Source: Hydrotalea sp.
GTDB taxonomy: Bacteria; Bacteroidota; Bacteroidia; Chitinophagales; Chitinophagaceae
NCBI GenBank assembly: GCA_027364735.1
Contig: DAHXOT010000030.1
Location: 1-64,000 of the forward strand
Reading direction: 5' to 3'
DNA length: 64,000 bases
Part shown: piece after piece, positions 26,889-36,082 of the stretch
Position numbering within the stretch: the first letter of the stretch is position 1
How the letters are laid out: each line of letters begins with the position of its first letter
Notes under the pieces: generated by a model
What the model saw: the letters and a program-made list of their open reading frames with translations, nothing else
The model's database searches: none
What the model was told of the DNA's origin: nothing
Made by a program: the position numbers and the translations under genes

Positions 26889-27874
26889 TCTTGTTGATTA
26901 TTATCCATTTCAAAATTTAATCTGTCTTGCTCAATCAGTTGTTTCAATTCTTCCTCTTTGGGTAAATAGAGTAAATATTTACTGGCAAAGAGTTGGTTCT
27001 TATCGTTAAGTACTGAATATTTTACAATGGTTTCATCTTTTTCGCTGCAAAGCAAAATACCAATGGTCGGGTTATCGTCTGCACCACATTTCAGGTCATC
27101 GTACATACGTACATACATATCTATTTGCCCTACATCTTGGTGGGTTAGGTTGCCGGTTTTTAGGTCAATAATTACAAAGCATTTGAGCAGGTAATTATAA
27201 AATACCAAATCAATATAAAAATCGGAAGTATCTGTAGCAATATGTTGTTGGCGGGCTACAAAAGCAAAGCCTTTTCCAAGCTCTAATAAGAATTTTTGAA
27301 TATGGTCAATGATGGCAGTTTCAATAGTAAATTCTGTGTTTTTTATATCGGCAGGCAATCCTAAAAACTCAAAAATGTAAGGATCTTTAATTAAAGTTTG
27401 AATATTTGGTTGTTTTATTTCAGGCAAATGATTGACCACTCTTTCAAATGCAAGGCTATTGATTTGGCGTTGTAGTTCACGGCTATTCCAGTTGGCTGCA
27501 ATTGATTCTGTTAAATAGTAATTTCTTTTTTGTTCAGTATCAAGTCTTGAAATTTGGCGGTAGTGCGACCAACTCAATTCTTGACGCAATGTGTCAAGAA
27601 TTGGGAACGCTTGATAAAACTTACGCATATTGGTAAGGTTTGTATAGTCGAAACCCTTTCCAAATTCAAGTGTAAGTTCTGTTGCCATATTTTTAAGTGT
27701 AGCCTTTCCATATTCGGCTTTTTCGTTGCCGTTTTGTTCATCTTCAACAATTAGTTTTCCAATTTGCCAGTAGGTTTGCAACAAAGAGGAATTTACCATT
27801 CGGTAAACCCGTTGACGGGATTCGATGATTACCTCTTTTATAGATTTAAGTAATGGATTGTTGTTTACATTCAT
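26885..27874 (-). CDS. YhcG/DUF1016-family PD-(D/E)xK nuclease
   Basis: A 329-residue protein with the DUF1016 N-terminal helical domain (about residues 8-150; includes RQRVYRMVNSSLLQTYWQIG and GFDYTNLTNMRKFYQAF) and a C-terminal nuclease domain. Candidate active-site residues are Asp222 in FYIDLVFYN and Asp237 and Lys239 in FVIIDLKTG, with the conserved HQDVGQIDMYVRMYDD following. The family is often found with restriction-modification genes; its function is not settled. Here it sits between Res and Mod, overlapping each by 4 bp (ATGA), so all three are translationally coupled. That placement argues for a working part of the system rather than a passenger. Confidence 0.9.
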   Translation of the reverse strand: MNVNNNPLLKSIKEVIIESRQRVYRMVNSSLLQTYWQIGKLIVEDEQNGNEKAEYGKATLKNMATELTLEFGKGFDYTNLTNMRKFYQAFPILDTLRQELSWSHYRQISRLDTEQKRNYYLTESIAANWNSRELQRQINSLAFERVVNHLPEIKQPNIQTLIKDPYIFEFLGLPADIKNTEFTIETAIIDHIQKFLLELGKGFAFVARQQHIATDTSDFYIDLVFYNYLLKCFVIIDLKTGNLTHQDVGQIDMYVRMYDDLKCGADDNPTIGILLCSEKDETIVKYSVLNDKNQLFASKYLLYLPKEEELKQLIEQDRLNFEMDNNQQE

Positions 27875-30558
27875 TGCATTTGCTTATTTTCTATTACCAC
27901 AAATAATTTACAAACATCAGCAAATGATTTCAGATTATTCTTCACTTCTTCCCACTTCTCTTGCTTTACATACACTGCTGTATATGTGTATTCTTTTTGC
28001 GCCGTGTTTATGTCTTTGCACCAAGTAGCAAGGCGTTGTATTTTGCGTATGTCGTCTACATCTTCACGCCCTTTTGTTTCTAAAATATAAAATGTTGTTG
28101 GAGAGGTTTTGATAAAAAAGTCGGGGAAGAAAGAGGCGATGTTCCCGTTTTCTTTTTGGTATTCAATGCTAAAGTTTACACCACCTTCGCCAAACGTGTT
28201 TTTAGCAAATGAAACAACATCATTGAACCTGTTTTCGCAGAAAGCGGCAAATTCCAATTCAAAAGGATTGTCGCCAACAGCATAATTAAAAATTGATTTT
28301 TTAGGTTTTGGGATATAAGAAAGATTGTTTCCGTCCAAAACTTGGTATTTGGTATTCTTTAAGGAAATAAAGTTTTTTACTTCTGCTGTTCCTTTGTCTG
28401 TAATGGTTAATTCGTCAATAGCTTTTTTGAAAGTGGTTTTTAGAATTTCCTTCGGATGAATTTCCGAAAGGTTTCTCATTGTTTGTGGGTCGCTTAATTC
28501 CACTTCTTTAGTGAAGAGTTGGTATTTTATAAAGCTTTCCACTTTCGGATATAGAATATTGAAACCACTAACCAAACGGCTGTCTTTCAAAATGGCAGAA
28601 GTAAAAAAGCGAATTACATTTCGGTAATCAGGCGTTGTGTCTTTAAAAATTGTTTTGTGAGAAAAATCTCCGTCAATGTCATTGAAAACAATTTCTTTCA
28701 ATTCATCACTATTGAACTTTTTTTGTATTACTTTTTCATTCTTGAATTTGCTAACATCAATCAATCCAAGGTTTTTAAACTCTCTGTAAATTCTTGGGCT
28801 CATTTGCGGAATTGGAATATCCAAAGCATCTAAATCTTTGTTTGGATTTTCTTTGTCCACTTCTACAATTACAGGCGATTTGTCTTTAGAACCCTTGCCC
28901 ATTGGGCTGTATTGAAATTCTACACCTTCTGTTTTCAGACTCTCAACAAATTCTAAAAACGCTGGTGTTCCGACCACCACCAATTTTTCAGGCATATCCA
29001 ACGAAAACATTTTTCGTAAGCCTCTACCAATTGTTTGCTCAGGAAGAATTTTAGAGTCAGCACCAAATGGGCGTAGCCCAACAATGGTGGTTACATTTCT
29101 AACATCCCAACCTTCACGAAGCATTAAAACAGAAACAACGGCTTTGTATGGCGAATGGTCTTTGTCTATTTCATCCGCCGCTTTTCTTAATGCTTCTAAT
29201 TCTTCTTTGTCTTTTTTGCTTGAAGCTGTTTCTTTTATTTCACCCGAATTATTGGTGTGAATAGTTAAAACTGAATTTTTCATTAACGGATAATTGCTTT
29301 CCAAAAATGCAGCTGCTTGATCTGCTTCTTTGGTGCTCATGGTCATAATGAATAGAATAGGCGTTTTTTGGCTTTTAAGATTTTCATATTGCTGTTCCCA
29401 TTCTAAATAACCCAAGTGAATATAATCTCGGTAGCGTTCTACAAAGTCGGAAGAATCTTTTTCCTGAATTTTTTGTCTGGATGCTTCGTCAGGCAATACA
29501 GGCGATTTTACAACATGTTGCTTAATGGCTTCAACCAAAGGATAATCGCAAATGGTTTGAACGAATATTGCACCATTGTTATGTTTTGGCGTTGCCGAAA
29601 AATCGGCTTGCAAACTTATTCCTCTATCGTTTTTCAATTTCAATTTGTTGCTTATGTCTTCAATGCTTTTAAACCAAGCCAAAGAACTGTCGTGTATGTG
29701 ATGGGCTTCATCATTCAATACTACCAAATCTTTAATCTTATCGCTTCGCATTACTTTTCCAAGGTCTAAACCTTTTGAAGTATCAGCATCAGGTTTCGGT
29801 TTAACGCCTAAAAATGTTGTCTCAAAATTTTGTTCAGGTTCTTCATTAAAAAAAACGCGGTGAATATTGGTAAGGAATATGTTACCTGATTCGGTTATTG
29901 GTTTTAAGTCGTCTTGAATATGAAGCGTTAATTGAAAATCGTTTTTCCAGTCTTTGTCGTCAAAACCATTGTCGGGGAAAAAAGGTTCATCAAAAAACAT
30001 TTTCAGTCCGTCAAAATCTTTCCGTAAGCGGTTTAAGACAATAATGTTGGGAGCAATTACTAAAAAGTCTTTTGATAGTGTACTGTCTGCTTCGTAGAGT
30101 TTGTGAAAGTAAGACCATACTAAAGTCAAGCCCATTACTTTTGTTTTACCGGCACCAGTCGCCATTTTAATCACATAACGTGTCCAGTTTTCATCAAACA
30201 TACCAGTGCTCACACGTTGCGAAGAGTCGAACCGCATTAACTCGTATTTGTCCTTTGCCTTAGCTATTTCATATAAGTAAATAATGGATTCAATCGCTTC
30301 ACGTTGCGAAAAGAAAAAACTGAATTTTGTTTGCCCGATTAGATGTTCCTGCTTAAACCAAAAGTTCAATAAAGATTTGGATGTTTCCGAAGCTCCTTGA
30401 TAGTCTTCTTCTCTCCAATTGGCAACTGCAAGTCTAATTTTGTAAACCAAGGGTGGCAAGAGCTTTTCATAGGCATTTTGAAAAGCGTCCATTTGGCTTT
30501 GTGATGGTGCCCACCTTTCATTGGGTGTTAATATTTTAAACGGATCTAATAACTTCAT
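27871..30558 (-). CDS. Res: type III-like restriction helicase-nuclease
   Basis: An 895-residue SF2 translocase-nuclease. Walker A is ATGAGKT at residues 133-139, the DEAH box is NDEAHH at about 282-287, motif III-like SATPKHN follows, and motif VI is EQTIGRGLRKM. A C-terminal PD-(D/E)xK nuclease is visible in ASFFPDFFIKTSP and FYILETKGREDVDD (Pro-Asp, then Glu-x-Lys). This matches Res subunits of type III restriction enzymes, which need Mod for site recognition. It is the first gene of the operon. The reading frame is intact, unlike Mod, so the nuclease would be inert if Mod is truly lost, unless YhcG changes its behaviour. Confidence 0.9.
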   Translation of the reverse strand: MKLLDPFKILTPNERWAPSQSQMDAFQNAYEKLLPPLVYKIRLAVANWREEDYQGASETSKSLLNFWFKQEHLIGQTKFSFFFSQREAIESIIYLYEIAKAKDKYELMRFDSSQRVSTGMFDENWTRYVIKMATGAGKTKVMGLTLVWSYFHKLYEADSTLSKDFLVIAPNIIVLNRLRKDFDGLKMFFDEPFFPDNGFDDKDWKNDFQLTLHIQDDLKPITESGNIFLTNIHRVFFNEEPEQNFETTFLGVKPKPDADTSKGLDLGKVMRSDKIKDLVVLNDEAHHIHDSSLAWFKSIEDISNKLKLKNDRGISLQADFSATPKHNNGAIFVQTICDYPLVEAIKQHVVKSPVLPDEASRQKIQEKDSSDFVERYRDYIHLGYLEWEQQYENLKSQKTPILFIMTMSTKEADQAAAFLESNYPLMKNSVLTIHTNNSGEIKETASSKKDKEELEALRKAADEIDKDHSPYKAVVSVLMLREGWDVRNVTTIVGLRPFGADSKILPEQTIGRGLRKMFSLDMPEKLVVVGTPAFLEFVESLKTEGVEFQYSPMGKGSKDKSPVIVEVDKENPNKDLDALDIPIPQMSPRIYREFKNLGLIDVSKFKNEKVIQKKFNSDELKEIVFNDIDGDFSHKTIFKDTTPDYRNVIRFFTSAILKDSRLVSGFNILYPKVESFIKYQLFTKEVELSDPQTMRNLSEIHPKEILKTTFKKAIDELTITDKGTAEVKNFISLKNTKYQVLDGNNLSYIPKPKKSIFNYAVGDNPFELEFAAFCENRFNDVVSFAKNTFGEGGVNFSIEYQKENGNIASFFPDFFIKTSPTTFYILETKGREDVDDIRKIQRLATWCKDINTAQKEYTYTAVYVKQEKWEEVKNNLKSFADVCKLFVVIENKQMQ

Positions 30559-30673
30559 TTATTATATTCTTTCGTTTCAAAGTTAATAAAGTTAATATTT
30601 ATGTCGGTCCATTGGCTAAAAAGTGTCTCCTCTGGTTTTGTGTATATAATGGGCAATGCACTATAGATCCGAT

Positions 30674-30682
30674 GCGTATAAC
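30674..30682. repeat. right copy of 9-bp direct repeat flanking the restriction block
   Basis: GCGTATAAC matches the copy at 24615-24623. It lies between the restriction operon start and the end of the tryptophanase gene. Confidence 0.3.
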
Positions 30683-30712
30683 TTACAATATCCTTAGAAG
30701 TATTTACAGAGT

Positions 30713-32083
30713 TTAAATTTGTTCAAACTTTGCTGTAAAATGGCGAAGTAAAGGTGCTTCATAAATCATCTTTAAACCTTTTATTTGTTTTCTTCTTTTA
30801 AATACAGCAATTATTACTTCGGCTACATAATCAATATGGCTTTGGGTATATACTCTTCTGGGAATGGCCAACCTTACTAATTCCATTGTTGCAGGAATTG
30901 TTTTTCCATTGGCATCATATTTTCCGAACATAACAGTTCCTATTTCTACACCACGTATTCCACCTTCTATAAACAGTTCGCAACATAAAGCTTGTCCGGG
31001 AAATTGTTCTGCAGGAATTTGAGGTAAAAAATCAGCAGCATCTAAATAAATAGCATGGCCACCGGTTGGTTTTATAAATGGAACACCTGCTACATCTAAT
31101 TTTTCACCAATGTATTCAATACTTCTAATTCTGTATTTTAAATAATTTTCATCCATTATTTCTTTTAATCCAATAGCAATGGCTTCTAAATCACGTCCGG
31201 CAAGCCCCCCATAAGTCGGAAAACCTTCTGTAATAATTAATAAATTTCTGCATTGTTGTGCAAGTGTTGCATCGTTCATGGCTAAAAAGCCACCAATATT
31301 GGCAAATGCATCTTTTTTAGCACTCATGGTACAACCATCGGAATAAGAAAATAATTCGTTGGCTATTTCCTGAATACTTTTATTTTCATAACCCTTTTCT
31401 CTTTGCTTAATAAAATAGCAATTTTCGGAAAAGCGACAAGCATCAATAAACAAAGGAATATTGTACCGATTACAAATTGTTTTTATTTGTTTAATATTTT
31501 CCATGCTTACCGGTTGGCCGCCTCCCGAATTATTGGTGATAGTAACAATAATTAGAGGAATATTTTCGGCACCTTTTTCTTCAATTGTTTTTTGCAGTAA
31601 ATCAATATTCATATTTCCTTTAAAGGGTGCAATGAATGATGGATGTTTTCCTTCATCGCATAATAAATCAATTCCTTCTGCACCCGAAAATTCAATATTG
31701 GCACGTGTTGTATCAAATAAGGTATTGCTAATAAAAAATTTTCCTTTTCCACCCAAAATGCTAAATAATATTTTTTCCGAAGCCCTGCCTTGGTGTGTTG
31801 GAATAATATATTTCATGCGAGTAATAGATTGAACAGCTTCTTCAAAACGAAAAAAGCTATCGCTACCGGCATAACTTTCATCTCCACGCATAATGCCCGC
31901 CCATTGTTCACTGCTCATGGCGCTGGTGCCACTATCAGTGAGTAAATCAATAATTACATCGTGGGCTTTAATGAGAAATGGATTATAAAATGCATTTTTA
32001 AGAATGCTGATTCTTTCTTCTTCACTGGTAAAATAAATTGGCTCTACCGATTTTATTTTAAATGGTTCTATAATAGTTTTCAT
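30713..32083 (-). CDS. tnaA: tryptophanase (beta-eliminating lyase)
   Basis: A 456-residue PLP enzyme of the tryptophanase/tyrosine phenol-lyase family, splitting tryptophan to indole, pyruvate and ammonia. Landmarks are IIDLLTDSGTSAMS, IPTHQGRASE, the PLP lysine Lys257 in TMSAKKDAF, and LLRHFTAKF near the end. Residues that separate the two activities favour tryptophanase: Asp124 (Thr in tyrosine phenol-lyase), Ile381 (Arg in the lyase) and His448 (Phe in the lyase). The overall sequence also shares lyase-like stretches (WAGIMRGDESYAG, GGLAGRDLEAIAIGL). A long leader of about 190 nt with a short Trp-containing reading frame precedes it, hinting at tryptophan-sensing control. Confidence 0.9.
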   Translation of the reverse strand: MKTIIEPFKIKSVEPIYFTSEEERISILKNAFYNPFLIKAHDVIIDLLTDSGTSAMSSEQWAGIMRGDESYAGSDSFFRFEEAVQSITRMKYIIPTHQGRASEKILFSILGGKGKFFISNTLFDTTRANIEFSGAEGIDLLCDEGKHPSFIAPFKGNMNIDLLQKTIEEKGAENIPLIIVTITNNSGGGQPVSMENIKQIKTICNRYNIPLFIDACRFSENCYFIKQREKGYENKSIQEIANELFSYSDGCTMSAKKDAFANIGGFLAMNDATLAQQCRNLLIITEGFPTYGGLAGRDLEAIAIGLKEIMDENYLKYRIRSIEYIGEKLDVAGVPFIKPTGGHAIYLDAADFLPQIPAEQFPGQALCCELFIEGGIRGVEIGTVMFGKYDANGKTIPATMELVRLAIPRRVYTQSHIDYVAEVIIAVFKRRKQIKGLKMIYEAPLLRHFTAKFEQI

Positions 32084-32219
32084 GTTTAAATTAATTGATG
32101 AAATAAAACTGAATGAAATAGGAAATGATGCTTGTAGGCTTTGATACAGTTACCAATAGCATCATTTAGCACGTATAATAATTGTATAAATGCAGGTTGT
32201 ACTTTACTGTTATAGTAAC

Positions 32220-32258
32220 CTAAGTGGGGCTTTTTATAATATTTTTCCAGCCATTCAT
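32220..32258 (-). CDS. candidate TnaC-like leader peptide (12 aa)
   Basis: An ATG frame of 12 codons, MNGWKNIIKSPT then TAG, in the tryptophanase leader and 136 nt ahead of tnaA. In E. coli the tnaC peptide holds one critical Trp and a Pro before its stop, and tryptophan stalls the ribosome there. This peptide has a single Trp, then a Pro one residue before the stop, and starts about 17 nt after the predicted transcript start. The sequence is otherwise not alignable with TnaC, and a frame this short can arise by chance. Confidence 0.3.
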   Translation of the reverse strand: MNGWKNIIKSPT

Positions 32259-32280
32259 ATTGCAAGTAAAAGGTAGGTAG

Positions 32281-32288
32281 CAAATGTA
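32281..32288 (-). promoter_or_regulatory. candidate -7 box for tryptophanase
   Basis: TACATTTG on the minus strand, a full match to TAnnTTTG. No good TTG element was found about 19 nt upstream. It implies a leader of about 190 nt ahead of tnaA. Confidence 0.4.
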
Positions 32289-32337
32289 ACTAAAATATTA
32301 AGTTATTGATAAATGCCTCGAAACCGCTGTAAAGCTG

Positions 32338-32345
32338 TACATTTG
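32338..32345 (+). promoter_or_regulatory. candidate -7 box for bipA
   Basis: TACATTTG followed by CAGCC, 18 bp before the ATG. It matches TAnnTTTG; the upstream TTG element is not clear. Confidence 0.45.
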
Positions 32346-32362
32346 CAGCCTCAAAAAATTTC

Positions 32363-34159
32363 ATGGAAATAAGGAACATCGCAATTATTGCACACGTTGA
32401 CCATGGTAAAACTACACTGGTAGACAAAATATTACACGCAACAAAAGTGTTTCGTGATAATCAAGAAACCGGTGAGTTGATTATGGATAGCAACGATTTA
32501 GAGCGTGAACGTGGCATTACTATTTTTTCTAAAAATGCTGCAGTTAGCTATAATGGTATTAAAATAAATGTAATTGATACACCAGGGCACTCCGATTTTG
32601 GCGGTGAAGTAGAACGAGTATTAAAAATGGCCGATGGCGTTATTTTATTGGTAGATGCATTTGAAGGCCCCATGCCTCAAACTCGATTTGTACTACAAAA
32701 AGCATTACAATTAAACCTTCATCCTATAGTAGTAATTAACAAGGTAGATAAACCTAATTGCCGCCCCGATGAAGTGCATGATGCAGTTTTTGAACTATTT
32801 TTTAATCTCGATGCAACAGAAGAACAATTAAACTTTCCTACTTTTTATGGAAGTGGCAAAAATGGCTGGTTTAATAACTCATTAACACAAAGTGAAGGAA
32901 TTACTCCTTTGCTCGATGGTATTTTACAATTTGTTCCACCACCACAAGTAGCAGATGGAACATTGCAATTACAAATTACATCCTTAGATTATTCTTCTTT
33001 TTTAGGTCGTATTGCCATTGGTAAAGTAGCACGTGGTACTATTAAAGAAAATCAATCCATATCATTAATGCAAACCGATGGTTCTATTAAAAAATCTAAG
33101 GTTAAAGAATTGTATGTTTTTGAAGGAATGGGAAAGAAAAAAGTATCGGAAGTTATTTGTGGAGATCTCTGTGCTGTAGTAGGTTTAGAAGGCTTTAACA
33201 TTGGCGATACCATTGCCGATGCTGAAAATCCGGAAGCATTGCCTGTTATTAGTGTAGATGAACCAACCATGAGCATGACCTTCTCTATTAACAATTCTCC
33301 ATTTTTTGGTAAAGACGGAAAGTTTGTAACGTCCAGGCATTTGCGTGATAGATTAATGAAAGAAACAGAAAAAAACTTAGCATTACGAGTTGAGGATACC
33401 GATAGTGCCGATAGTTTTTTAGTATATGGAAGAGGTATTTTACATTTAGGTGTTTTAGTTGAAACAATGCGTAGAGAAGGATATGAATTAACGGTTGGTA
33501 ATCCGCAAGTTTTAGTTAAAACAATTGATGGAAAGAAGCATGAACCATACGAAGTATTGGTTGTAGATGTGCCAAGCGAATTTAGCGGTAAAGTAATTGA
33601 TCTTGTTACCCAACGTAAAGGTGAAATGTTGGTAATGGAGAGTAAAGGTGAAATGCAACATTTAGAGTTTGATATTCCTTCTCGTGGATTAATTGGATTG
33701 CGTTCTCAAATGCTTACCAATACTGCCGGAGAAGCTGTAATGGCTCATCGGTTTAATGAATATAAACCTTGGAAAGGAAATATTCCCGGAAGAAATAATG
33801 GAGTATTAATTGCCAAATTTGGAGGTACTACAACTGCTTATTCAATTGATAAATTACAAGATAGAGGATCGTTTTTTGTAGATCCGGGAGAAGAGGTTTA
33901 TGTAGGACAAATAATTGCCGAACATATTAAGCCGGGTGATTTAAATGTGAATGCAGTAGAAGCAAAAAAATTAACCAATCATAGAGCAAGTGGAAGTGAT
34001 GATAGTGTGAGAATTACGCCCAAATTATTATTTACTTTAGAAGAATGTATGGAATATATTCAGCAAGATGAATGTATTGAAGTAACACCTAAAAGCGTTC
34101 GTATGCGTAAAGTTATTTTAGATGAAGATGCTAGAAAAAAAGCATCTAAATCTATTTAA
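32363..34159 (+). CDS. typA: ribosome-associated GTPase TypA/BipA
   Basis: A 598-residue translational GTPase related to EF-G. The G domain has [17 protein letters not shown] (P-loop), ERERGITI (switch I), [13 protein letters not shown] (G3) and [10 protein letters not shown] (G4). Domains II, III and V follow, then the BipA-specific C-terminal domain (about residues 480-590) with [20 protein letters not shown]. BipA binds the ribosome and aids 50S assembly and growth under stress or cold. Length matches the family. It has its own promoter-like box, is divergent from tnaA, and ends before a strong terminator. Confidence 0.97.
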   Translation: MEIRNIAIIAHVDHGKTTLVDKILHATKVFRDNQETGELIMDSNDLERERGITIFSKNAAVSYNGIKINVIDTPGHSDFGGEVERVLKMADGVILLVDAFEGPMPQTRFVLQKALQLNLHPIVVINKVDKPNCRPDEVHDAVFELFFNLDATEEQLNFPTFYGSGKNGWFNNSLTQSEGITPLLDGILQFVPPPQVADGTLQLQITSLDYSSFLGRIAIGKVARGTIKENQSISLMQTDGSIKKSKVKELYVFEGMGKKKVSEVICGDLCAVVGLEGFNIGDTIADAENPEALPVISVDEPTMSMTFSINNSPFFGKDGKFVTSRHLRDRLMKETEKNLALRVEDTDSADSFLVYGRGILHLGVLVETMRREGYELTVGNPQVLVKTIDGKKHEPYEVLVVDVPSEFSGKVIDLVTQRKGEMLVMESKGEMQHLEFDIPSRGLIGLRSQMLTNTAGEAVMAHRFNEYKPWKGNIPGRNNGVLIAKFGGTTTAYSIDKLQDRGSFFVDPGEEVYVGQIIAEHIKPGDLNVNAVEAKKLTNHRASGSDDSVRITPKLLFTLEECMEYIQQDECIEVTPKSVRMRKVILDEDARKKASKSI

Positions 34160-34191
34160 GCCAAAGCCTAAAATAATTGTGTTATAAAATC

Positions 34192-34220
34192 AAAGCCATC
34201 TTTTTACAGATGGCTTTTTT
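34192..34220 (+). terminator. intrinsic terminator after bipA
   Basis: 10-bp perfect stem (AAAGCCATCT at 34192-34201 with AGATGGCTTT at 34208-34217), a 6-nt loop and a T-run. Confidence 0.85.
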
Positions 34221-34243
34221 AATTCACATAATCCAAACTCAAC

Positions 34244-34276
34244 AAAAAAATCTCAGCAAAATGCTTTGCTGAGATT
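34244..34276 (-). terminator. intrinsic terminator for the minus-strand secreted-protein gene
   Basis: Perfect 12-bp arms (34249-34260 and 34265-34276), a 4-nt loop, and on the minus strand a run of seven T. It lies 26 bp after the stop of the gene ending at 34302. Confidence 0.85.
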
Positions 34277-34301
34277 AGGTAATTTGCAGATTGGTGAATA
34301 A

Positions 34302-34739
34302 TTATTTTTTACTTACTACAACATCTTCTGTTTCGATTGTTGCAATATTAATACTGAAACTTTGGCGATAAGTGCCTTCGTTTGTTCTAATTGTAAAATT
34401 AATTTTGTTTAGATCTAATGATTTTGGTAACGCAAAAGTTTTTGTAAAATTTTTGTCTTTAGAAAAAACTGAATACATTGTTTCTCCATTTTCATCAGAT
34501 ACAAGTAATGTAAATTTTTCGTTATTTACATTGTTGAACTGTACATTAAATAACAGGTTATCATCATTACTGCCTACATACTTTATAGAGGCATTCTCTG
34601 ATAAAGCTTTTTCTGTTTTTGCGTATGTGATAGAATTATTGGCAATGGCCGCATTTTGAGATGCGAAAAATAAAGTTGCTGCTAAAATACTGCCTGCAAA
34701 AACCTTCTTAGCTACGCTGTTTAATACTGTCTTTTTCAT
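34302..34739 (-). CDS. small secreted beta-sandwich-like protein of unknown function
   Basis: A 145-residue exported protein with a typical signal peptide (about residues 1-33: a basic start, a hydrophobic core, cleavage near NAAIA). The mature part of about 110 residues is beta-rich, with alternating strands (NLLFNVQFNNVNNEKFTLLV, then ETMYSVFSKDKNFTKTFALP). It looks like one immunoglobulin-like or DUF3244-like domain. I do not recognise a specific family. It is monocistronic with its own strong terminator. The leader holds a small hairpin (CTGCT/AGCAG at about 34770-34787). Function unknown. Confidence 0.75.
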   Translation of the reverse strand: MKKTVLNSVAKKVFAGSILAATLFFASQNAAIANNSITYAKTEKALSENASIKYVGSNDDNLLFNVQFNNVNNEKFTLLVSDENGETMYSVFSKDKNFTKTFALPKSLDLNKINFTIRTNEGTYRQSFSINIATIETEDVVVSKK

Positions 34740-34963
34740 CTTTTATAGATTTAAAGTTAATAAATGCTCCTGCTGCTTTTGTAGCAGAAGTTGTTTGTCA
34801 AATTCTTGTAGGGCAAATCAATCGAGAGTTTTTTTCAATGCAGGCAAGCGGAGCGTTAAGGTGTTTTTTATATCAATAGCTTGCTATAATATGCCTATTT
34901 ATACGCTATTTTAAAAAAGGTAACCCAACACCTATTTTAGTTAACAATTCAGAGTAGTAAAAA

Positions 34964-35968
34964 TTAATTACCTGAAGGCTTATTTAAATTCTCCCATAAC
35001 AAATCTTTCAATTCTATTAACCCATTATTGGTGAGAGATGATATAAATAAATGAGGAATATTTTTGGGCAGTTCTTTTTTAATAGCTTCTTTTAATTCAC
35101 CATCCAACATATCACTTTTACTGATGGCGATGATGAAATCTTTCTGTAACATTTCTGGATTGTACTCCTTCAACTCGTTGTATAAAACTTCAAATTCTTT
35201 TTTATGATTGCTGCTGTCGGCAGGAATTAAGAATAATAAAACCGAATTACGTTCAATATGTCGCAAAAATCGATGGCCCAATCCTTTTCCTTCTGCGGCA
35301 CCTTCAATTATACCCGGTAAATCTGCAATACAAAAACTTTTGCCATCTCTGTATTCAACCATTCCTAACTGAGGTGTTAATGTAGTAAAAGCATAATCTG
35401 CAATTTTAGGTTTGGCGGCAGTAATAACACTTAATAAGGTTGATTTACCGGCATTGGGAAATCCTACTAAACCCACATCTGCTAATACTTTCAGCTCTAA
35501 TATTTTCCAATTTTCAACACCTGCTTCACCGGGTTGAGCATATTCGGGTGCTTGATTGGTTGCAGTAGCAAAGTTAGCATTGCCTAAGCCGCCTCTGCCG
35601 CCACGTACTAATATAATTTCCTGACCATCTTCTAAAATTTCAGCTTCTATTTTACCGGTTTCTTCATCTCTGGCAATAGTGCCTAATGGTACTTCAATTA
35701 TAATATCTTTTCCATTTTTTCCCGAACAATTACTGCCGCTACCACTTTCGCCATTCTCTGCTAAAACGTTTTTAAAATAGCGTAAATGCAATAATGTCCA
35801 TAATTGTACATTTCCTTTTAATATAATATGGCCACCACGACCTCCATCGCCGCCATCTGGTCCGGCTTTGGGGTTATATTTAGTACGCATAAAATGCTTG
35901 CAGCCGGCACCACCGTGCCCACTTTTGCAAAAAATGCGGATATAATCTATAAAATTTTTTTCTGACAC
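34964..35968 (-). CDS. obg: GTPase Obg
   Basis: A 334-residue Obg GTPase acting in 50S ribosome assembly and stress or cell-cycle control. The glycine-rich Obg fold fills residues 1-160 ([20 protein letters not shown], then [13 protein letters not shown]). The G domain follows with [11 protein letters not shown] (P-loop), [20 protein letters not shown] (G3/switch II) and ISKSD (G4). The C-terminal OCT domain of Gram-positive Obg is absent, as is usual in this phylum. It is a single-gene unit with a TATCTTCG promoter-like box upstream on the minus strand. Confidence 0.96.
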   Translation of the reverse strand: MSEKNFIDYIRIFCKSGHGGAGCKHFMRTKYNPKAGPDGGDGGRGGHIILKGNVQLWTLLHLRYFKNVLAENGESGSGSNCSGKNGKDIIIEVPLGTIARDEETGKIEAEILEDGQEIILVRGGRGGLGNANFATATNQAPEYAQPGEAGVENWKILELKVLADVGLVGFPNAGKSTLLSVITAAKPKIADYAFTTLTPQLGMVEYRDGKSFCIADLPGIIEGAAEGKGLGHRFLRHIERNSVLLFLIPADSSNHKKEFEVLYNELKEYNPEMLQKDFIIAISKSDMLDGELKEAIKKELPKNIPHLFISSLTNNGLIELKDLLWENLNKPSGN

Positions 35969-36082
35969 GTATTTTAAAATGTTTGCGAAGATAAACTTAA
36001 TGTTGCCGCTTTTAGAATTCTATTTTTAATAACGGGAAGTATTATTTTGATGATGGGGTAGGAATTAATGTAAGCTGAAAAT

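Noticed and set aside
32086-32283. 65-codon frame just upstream of tnaA ending 2 nt before its ATG
   Set aside because: It starts with TTG inside the predicted promoter box, so the transcript would not include its start. Its composition looks random, and the 12-codon ATG frame in the same leader is a better candidate.
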